A stretch of 64,000 bases of DNA from Sambucus nigra. Its lineage: Eukaryota; Streptophyta; Magnoliopsida; Dipsacales; Adoxaceae. Shown in pieces: positions 56,501 to 64,000 of the stretch; the first letter of the stretch is position 1; every line of letters starts with the position of its first letter. The notes under the pieces are model-generated. The model saw nothing but the letters and a program-made list of their open reading frames with translations. It was not told the DNA's origin and ran no database searches. Location of the stretch: assembly GCA_949130495.1 (NCBI GenBank), contig OX422216.1, positions 103,175,967-103,239,966 on the forward strand, written 5' to 3'. The position numbers and the translations under genes were made by a program.

Positions 56501-59500
56501 TAAGAGGCACGAACACCTCGCACGAGACCAATGTAACTTGTAGGAACTGACCACGTAGGCTCGGGTCTCCCCAGTTTGAGAATATGAACATAATTTGAAA
56601 ATATCTAGATTAGGCTTAAAAACAAGTCGTTAATGGGTGAAAACCCAAACCACCACCCAAACGGCCCTGTAAGAGGCACAAATACCTCGCAGGGGACCAA
56701 TGTAGCTTTTAAGAACTGTCCGCATAGTCCCGGGTCTCCCAATTTGAGAATATGACAATAATTTGAAAATATATAGATTAGGCTTAAAAACTAGCCATTT
56801 GAGGGTGAAAAACAAAACCAGCACCCAAACGGCCCCGTAAGAGGCACGAACACCTCGCACGGGACCAATGTAACTTGTAGGAACTGACAGTGTAATCCCG
56901 GGTCTCCCCGGTTATAGAATATGACGGTAATTTGAAAATATTTAGGCTTAAAAACAAGTCGTTAAAGGGTGAAAACCCAAACAGCCCCATAAGAGGCACG
57001 AATACCTCATCCGGGACCAATGTAACTCGTACGAACTGACCGCGTAGTCCTTGGTCTCCCAGTTTGAGAATATGACGACAATTTGAAAATATCTAGAATA
57101 GGCTTAAAAACAAGCCGTTTGATGAAGAAAACGCAAACCAACCCCCAAACGGCCCAGTAAGTGGCAGGAACACCACTCACGCGACCAATGTAACCTGTAG
57201 GAATTGACCGCGTGGCCACGGGTCTCTCCAGTTTGAGAATATGACGGTAATTTCAAAATATCTAGATTTGGCTTAAAAACAAGCCGTTAAAGGGTGAAAA
57301 CCCAAACCACCACCCAAACGTCCCCGTAAGAGGTACGAATATCTCGCACGGGATGTATGTTGTACGAACTTAGCGCATAGTCCTCGATCGCCCCGTTTGA
57401 GAATATAACGATAATTTGAAAAAATATAGATTAGGCTTAAAAAAATAGCCATTTGAGGTCGAAAACCATAACCAGCACCCAAACGGCCCCGTAAGAGGCA
57501 CGAATACCTCGCACGGGACCAATGTAACTTGTACGAACTCACCGCGTCCCGGCTCTTCCAGTTTGAGAATATAACAATAATTTGAAAATATTTAGATTTG
57601 GCTTTAAAACAAGACATTTGAGGAAGAAAACCCAAACCAACCCCCAAACAGCCCCGTAAGAGGCGCAAACAAATCGCACGGGACTAATGTAACTTGTAAG
57701 AATTGACCCCGTAGTCACAGGTCTCCCCGGTTTGAGAATATGACGATAATTTGAAAATGTCTAGATTAGGTTTAAAAACAAGCCGTTAAAGGGTGAAAAC
57801 CCAAACTACCAACCAAACGTCCCCATAATAGGCACGAATACGTCGCATGAGAGCAATCTGTGTTGTACGAACTGAGAGAGTAGTCCTGGGTCTCCCGGTT
57901 TGAGAATATGACAATAATTTGAAAATATCTAGATTAGGCTTAAAAACTAGCCGTTTGAGGGTGAAAACAAAAACCAACACCCAAACGGCCCCGTAAGAGG
58001 CACGAACACCTCCCACGGGACCAATGTAACTTGTAGGAACTGACTGTGTAGTCCCGGGTCTCCCCGGTTTGAGAATATGACGGTAATTTTAAAATATCTA
58101 GATTAGGCTTAAAAATAAGCCGTTAAAGGGTGAAAACCCAAACGACCCTATAAGAGGCACGGACACCTCACACGGGACCAATGTATCTTGTAGGAACTGA
58201 CCGCGTAGTCTCGAGTCTCCCCGATTTGAAAATATGATGACAATTTGAAAAAATCTAGATTAGGCTTAAAAACGAGCCGTTAAAGGTTGACAACCCAAAC
58301 CACCACCCAAACGGCTCCGTAAGAGGCACGAATACCTCGCACGGGACCAATGTAACTTGTACGAACTCACCGCGTAGTCCTGGCTCTTCCAGTTTGTGAA
58401 TATGACGATAATTTGAAAATATTTAGATTTGGCTTAAAAACAAGACATTTGAGGAAGAAAACCCAAACCAACCCCCAAACAGCCCCGTAAGAGGCGCAAA
58501 CAAATCGCACGGGACTAATGTAACTTCTAAGAATTGACCCCGTAGTCACGGGTCTCCCCGGTTTGAGAATATGACGATAATTTGAAAATGTCTAAATTAG
58601 GTTTAAAAACAAGCCGTTAAAGGGTGAAAACCCAAACTACCAACCGAACGTCCCCGTAATAGGCACGAATACGTCGCACGAGAGCAATCTATGTTGTACG
58701 AACTGAGAACGTAGTCCTGAGTCTCCCGGTTTGAGAATATGACAATAATTTGAAAATATCTAGATTAGGCTTAAAAACTAGCCGTTTGAGGGTGAAAACA
58801 AAAACCAGCACCCAAACGGCCCCGTAAGAGGCACGAACACCTCCGACGGGACCAATGTAACTTGTAGGAACGGGGATCGCGTAGTCCCGGGTCTCCCCGA
58901 TTTGAGAATATAACGGTAGTTTGAAATTAACTATGGTGAAAACCCAAACCACCACCCAAACAGCCCCGTAAGAGGCACAAATACCTCGCACGGGACCAAT
59001 GTAACTTGAACGAACGCTTTGTCCCGGCTCTCCCAGTTTGAGAATATTACGATAATTTGAAAATATCTAGATTAGGCAATGGCCCCATAAGAGGCACGAA
59101 CACCTCGTACGGGACCAATGTAACATGTAGGAATTGACTGCGTAGCCACGAGTCTCCCCGGTTTGAGAATATCTCGGTAATTTGAAAATATAAAGATTAG
59201 GCTTAAAAACAAGCCGTTAAAGGGCGAAAACCCGAGCCACCTCCCAAACGTCCCTGTAAGAGGCACGAATACCTCGCACGGGAGCAATGTAAGTTGTACG
59301 AACTGAGCGCGTAGTCCCCGGTCTCCCGGTTTGAGAATATGACGATAATTTGAAAATATATAGATTAGGCTTAAAAACTAGCCGTTTGAGGGTGAAAACC
59401 AAAACCAGCACCCAAACGGCCCCGTAAGAGGCACGAACACCTCGCACGGGACCAATATAACTTGTAGGAACTGGCCGTGTAATCCCGGCTCTCCCCGGGT

Positions 59501-62500
59501 TGAGAATATGCTGGTAATTTGAAAATATCTATATTAGGCTAAAAAAGAAGTCGTTAAAGGGTGAAAACCCAAACGGCCCCATAAGAGGCACGAATACCTC
59601 GCACGGGACCTATGTAACTTGTACGAACTGACCGCGTAGTACCTGGTCTCCCGGTTTGAGAATATGACGATAATTTGAAAATATCTAGATTAAGCTTAAA
59701 AACAAGCCGTTTGAGGAAGAAAACGCAAACCAACCCCCAAACGGCCCCGTAAGAGGCACGAACACCTCGCACAGGACCAATGTAACCTGTAGGAATTGAC
59801 CGTGTAGCCACGGGTCTCTCCGGTTTGAGAATATGACGATAATTTTAAAATATCTAGATTAGGCTTAAAAACAAGCCGTTAAAGGGTGAAAACCCAAACC
59901 ACCATCCAAACGTTCCCGTAAGAGACACGAATACCTCATACGGGAGCAATGTATGTTGTACAAACTTAGCGCGTAGTCCCCGGTCTCCCAGTTTGACAAT
60001 ATGATGATATTTCGAAAATATATAGATTAGGATTTAAAACTAGCCGTTTGAGGGTGAAAACCAAAACCAGCACCCAAATGGCAACGTAAGAGGCACGAAC
60101 CCCTCGTACGGGACCAATGTAACTTGTAGGAACTGATCGTGTAGTCCGGGTCTCCCCGGGTTGAGAATATGAAGGTAATTTGAAAATATCTAGATTCGAC
60201 TTAAAAACAAGCCGTTAAAGGGTGAAAATTGAAACCACCAACCAAACGGCCCCGTAAGATGCACGAACACCTCGCACGAGACCAATGTAACTTGTAGGAA
60301 CTGACCGTGTAATCCCGGGTATAGAATATGACGATAATTTGAAAATATCTAGATTAGGCTTAAAAACAAGTCGTTAAAGGGTGAAAACCCAAACGGCCCC
60401 ATAAGAGGCACGAATACCTCGCCCGGGACCAATGTAACGAACTGACCGCGTAGTCCTTGGTCTCCCGGTTTGAGAATATAATGATCATTTAAAAATATCA
60501 AGAATAGGTTTTCGTTTGAGGAAGAGAACGTAAACGCCCAAACGGCCCAGTAAGAGGCACGAACACCACGCACGGGACCAATGTAACCTGTAGGAATTGA
60601 CCATGTAGCCACAGGTCTCTCCAGTTTGAGAATATGACGGTAATTTCAAAATATCTAGATTCGACTTAAAAACAAACCGTTAAAGGGTGAAAACCCAAAC
60701 CACCACCCAAACATCCCCGTAAGAGGCACGAATACCTCGTACGAGAGCAATGTATGTTGAACGAACTTAGCGCGTAGTCCTCAATCTCCTGATTTGAAAA
60801 TATAACGATAATTTGGAAATATATAGATTAGGCTTAAAAACTAGCCATTTGAGGTTGAAAACCAACACCAGCACCCAAACGGCCCTGTAAGAGGCACGGA
60901 CACCTCGTACGGGACCAATGTAACTTGTAGGAACTGATCGTGTAGTCCCGGGTCTCCCCGGGTTGAGAATATTAAGGTAATTTGAAAATATCGAGATTAG
61001 GCTTAAAAACACGCCGTTAAAGGGTGAAAACCCAAACCACCACCCAAACGACCCCGTAAGAGGCACAAACACCTCGCACGGGACCAATGTAACTTGTAGG
61101 AACTGACCGCGTAGTCCCGGATAATCCCAGTTTGAGAATGTGATTGTAATTTGAAAATATATAGATTAGGCTTAAAAACAAGTTGTTTGAGGGTGAAAAC
61201 CCAGACCAACCCCCAAACGGCCCCTTAAGAGGCACGAATACGTCGCACGGGAGCAATGTATGATGTACGACCTGAGAGCATAGTCCTGGGTCTCCCAGTT
61301 TGAGAATATGACAATAATTTGAAAATATCTAGATCAGGCTTAGAAACTAGCCGTTTGAGGGTGAAAACAAAAACAAGCACCCAAACGGCCCTATAAGAGG
61401 CACGAACACCTCGCACGGGACCAATGTAACTTTGAGGAACTACCCACGTAGGCCCAGGTCTCCCCGGTTTGAGAATATGACGGTAATATGAAAATATCTA
61501 GATTTGGCTTAAAAACAAGCCGTTAAAGGGTGAAAACCCAAACCACCACCCAAACGGCCCTGTTAGAGGCACGAATACCTCGTACGAGACCAATGTAACT
61601 TGTTTGAACTGACCGCGTAGTCCCGGCTCTCCCAGTTTGAGTATATGACGATAATTTTAAAATATCGAGATTAGGCATAAAAACAAGCCGTTGGAGGAAG
61701 AAAACCCAAACCAACCCCCAAACGGCCCCATAAGAGGCACGAACACCTCGCACGGGACTAATGTAACTTGTAGGAATTGACCCCGTAGTCACGGGTCACC
61801 CCGGTTTGAGAATATGATGGTAATTTGAAAATATTTAGATTAGGCTTAAAAACAAGCCGTTAAAGGGTGAAAACCCAAACCACCACCTAAACGTCCCCGT
61901 ACGAGGCACGAATACCTCGCACGGGAGCAATGTATGTCGTACGAACTGAGCGCATAGTCCCAAGTCTCCCGATTTGAAAATATATAGATTAGGCTTAAAA
62001 CCTAGCCGTTTGAGGGTGAAAACCAAAACCAGAACCCAAACGGCCCCGTAAGAGGCAGGAACACTTCGCACGGGACCAATGTAACCTATAGGAACTGACC
62101 GCGTAGTCCTAGGTTAAGTATATGACGGTAATTTTAAAATATCTAGATTAGGCTTAAAAACAAGCCGTTAAAGGGTGAAAACCCAAACTGCCCCATAAGA
62201 GGCACGAACACCTCACACGGGACCAATGTAACTTGTAGTAACTGACCGCGTAGTCTCGGGTCTCCCCGATTTGAGAATATGACGGCAATTTGAAAAAAAT
62301 CTAGATTAGGCTTAAAAACAAGCCGTTAAAGGCTGACAACCCAAACCACCACGTAAGAGGCACGAATACATCGCACGGGACCAATGTAACTTGTACGAAC
62401 TGACCGCGTAGTCCCGGCTCTTCCAGTTTGAGAATATGACGATAATTCGAAAATATTTAGATTAGGCTTAAAAACAAGCCGTTGGAGGAAGAAAACCCAA

Positions 62501-64000
62501 ACCAACCCCCAAACGGCCCCATAAGAGGCACGAACACCTCGCACGGGACTAATGTAACTTGTAGGAATTGACCCCGTAGTCATGGGTCTCCCCGGTTAGA
62601 GAATATGACGATACTCTAAAAATGTCTAGATTAGGCTTAAAAACAAGCCGTTAAGGGGTGAAACCCAAACCACCAACCGAACGTCCCCGTAAGAGGCAGA
62701 ATACGTCGCACGAGAGCAATGTTTGTTGTACGAACTGAGAGCGTAGTTCTGGGTCTCCCGTTTTGAGAATATGACAATAATTTGAAAATATCTAGATTAG
62801 GCTTAAAAACTATCCGTTTAAGGGTGAAAACAAAAACCAGCACCCAAACGGCCCCGTAAGAGGCATGAACACCTCCCACGCGACCAATGTAACTTGTAGG
62901 AACTGACTGCGTATTCCCGGGTCTCCCAGATTTGAGAATATGATGGTAATTTGAAAATATCTAGATTAGGCTTAAAAACAAGCCGTTAAAGGGTGAAAAC
63001 CCAAACCACCACCCAAACGGCCCCGTAAGAGGCACGAATACCTCGCACGGGACCAATGTAACTTGAACGAACGCTTTGTCCCGGCTCTCCCAGTTTGAGA
63101 ATATTATGATAATTTGAAAATATCTAGATTAGGCTTAAAAACAAGCCGTTTGAGGAAGAAAACCCAAACCAACCCCCAAACGTCCCCGTAAAAGGCATGA
63201 ACACCTCACACGGGACCAATGTAACTTGTAGGAATTGACCGCGTAGTCACTGGTCTCCCTGGTTTGAGAATATTATGGTAATTTGAAAATATCTAGATTA
63301 GGCTTAAAAACAAGCCGTTAAAGGGTTAAAACCCAAACCACCACTCAAACGGCCCCATAAGAGGCACGAATACCTCGCACGGGAAAAATATAACTTGTAT
63401 GAACTGACCGCATAGTCCCGGGACTCCCGGTTTGAGAATATGATGATAATTTAAAAATATCAAGATTAGGTTTAAAAATAATCCGTTAACGGGTGAAAAT
63501 CCAAACCTCCACCCAAACGGCCCCATAAGAGGCACCAATACCTCGCACGGGACCAATGTAACTTGTACGAACTGACCGCGTTGTCCCGGGGGAGCGGTTT
63601 GAGAATATGACGATAATTTGAAAATAAAGATTAAGTTTTAAAATAAGTTGTTAAGGGGTGAAAACCCAAACCGCCACCCAAACGGCCCCATTAAATGCAC
63701 GAATACATTGCATGGGACCAATGTAACTTGTATGAACTGACCGGATAGTTTCGGGCCTCCCGGTTTGAGAATATGATGATAATTTGAAAATATCTAGATT
63801 AGGTTTCAAAATAATCCGTTAAAGAGTGAAAACTCAAACCACCACCTAAACTGCCCCATAAGAGGCACGAATACCTCGCACGGGACCAATGTAACTTGTA
63901 AGAACTGATCGTGCAGTCCCGGGTCTCCCGGTTTGAGAATATGACGATAATTTGAAAATAGAGATTAGGTTTAAAAATAAGTTGTTAAAGGGTGAAAACC
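53599..64000 (+). repeat. Satellite array block 8, runs off the right edge (~62 monomers)
   Basis: Longest uninterrupted block. A markers near 54025, 54530, 55193, 55690, 56357, 57350, 57860, 58690, 59285, 59945, 60750, 61250, 61930 and 62720. A clean A-B-C-D unit lies at 59213-59876 (663 bp; monomer starts near 59213, 59382, 59551 and 59707). A five-monomer segment around 57520-58000 repeats at 58350-58830 (step 832 bp), and one around 61690 repeats at 62475 (step about 787 bp). From about 62990 to the end A types disappear and C-like monomers with 'gattaggtttaaaa' and 'taatccgttaa' dominate, so local composition changes near the right edge. Confidence 0.97.

Noticed and set aside
13060..63560. 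Many minus-strand ORFs of 60-212 codons with recurring RGVRASYGAVW / LKRLVFKPNL peptides
   Set aside because: They are translations of the satellite monomer. Monomer length (~165-170 bp) is not a fixed multiple of three, frames change between copies and no domain is recognisable. The repetition comes from the DNA repeat, not from a protein family.
13068..64000. CRISPR array or other short-spacer repeat
   Set aside because: Monomers are contiguous, ~165-170 bp and diverged along their whole length, with no unique spacers; the context is a plant genome.
13068..64000. CENP-B box in the satellite
   Set aside because: I looked for a TTCG..A..CGGGA arrangement in consensus-like monomers. The nearest (cgcacgggacc) lacks the required left half.

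Overview
The window is nuclear DNA of a flowering plant, probably a eudicot. The evidence is several non-LTR retrotransposons of the plant L1 type (ORF1 with a DUF4283-like domain and CCHC knuckle; ORF2 with endonuclease, reverse transcriptase and zf-RVT), pieces of a plant Ty3/gypsy polyprotein, long LTRs, and a short stretch matching plastid 16S rDNA. I find no intact host gene, tRNA or rRNA gene. Every coding stretch is a broken transposon.

Layout. Positions 1-5836 are LTR-retrotransposon debris without coding capacity. A minus-strand LTR begins at 1592 and a plus-strand LTR-like sequence ends at 5836. The stretch includes clusters of self-complementary repeats and an (AT)n run. Positions 5837-7003 hold two Ty3/gypsy pol pieces in opposite orientation. 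Positions 7004-13037 are a minus-strand L1 (LINE-1) whose middle is replaced by 1.65 kb of the same LTR family. From about 13068 to the window end lies a satellite array of ~165-170 bp monomers: about 28.8 kb in eight blocks, roughly 170 copies. It is interrupted by L1 elements: a 0.3 kb tail (17525-17823); a 0.7 kb tail present twice (22744-23422 and 30428-31128); a 3'-truncated L1 (24103-25411); its near full-length sister (31658-37296); a composite L1 carrying an LTR remnant (39407-47571); and a full-length but decayed L1 (48226-53598).

The satellite is not a simple monomer array. Monomers fall into four recognisable types, ordered A-B-C-D where the pattern is regular. Spacing between successive A types clusters near 500, 660 and 830 bp, i.e. 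3-, 4- and 5-monomer higher-order units. On a larger scale an 8.9 kb block (satellite plus L1 pieces, about 16504-25411) is tandemly repeated from 25412. Where junctions can be read, the L1s enter the same AT-rich part of the monomer.

The picture is a satellite-rich heterochromatic, possibly centromeric or pericentromeric, region at the edge of a retrotransposon-rich flank. I did not find a new gene system. The most notable items are the plastid 16S fragment inside an L1 ORF1, the shared L1/LTR junction at two loci, the palindrome clusters with two different sequences in one LTR family, and the higher-order and segmental structure of the satellite.
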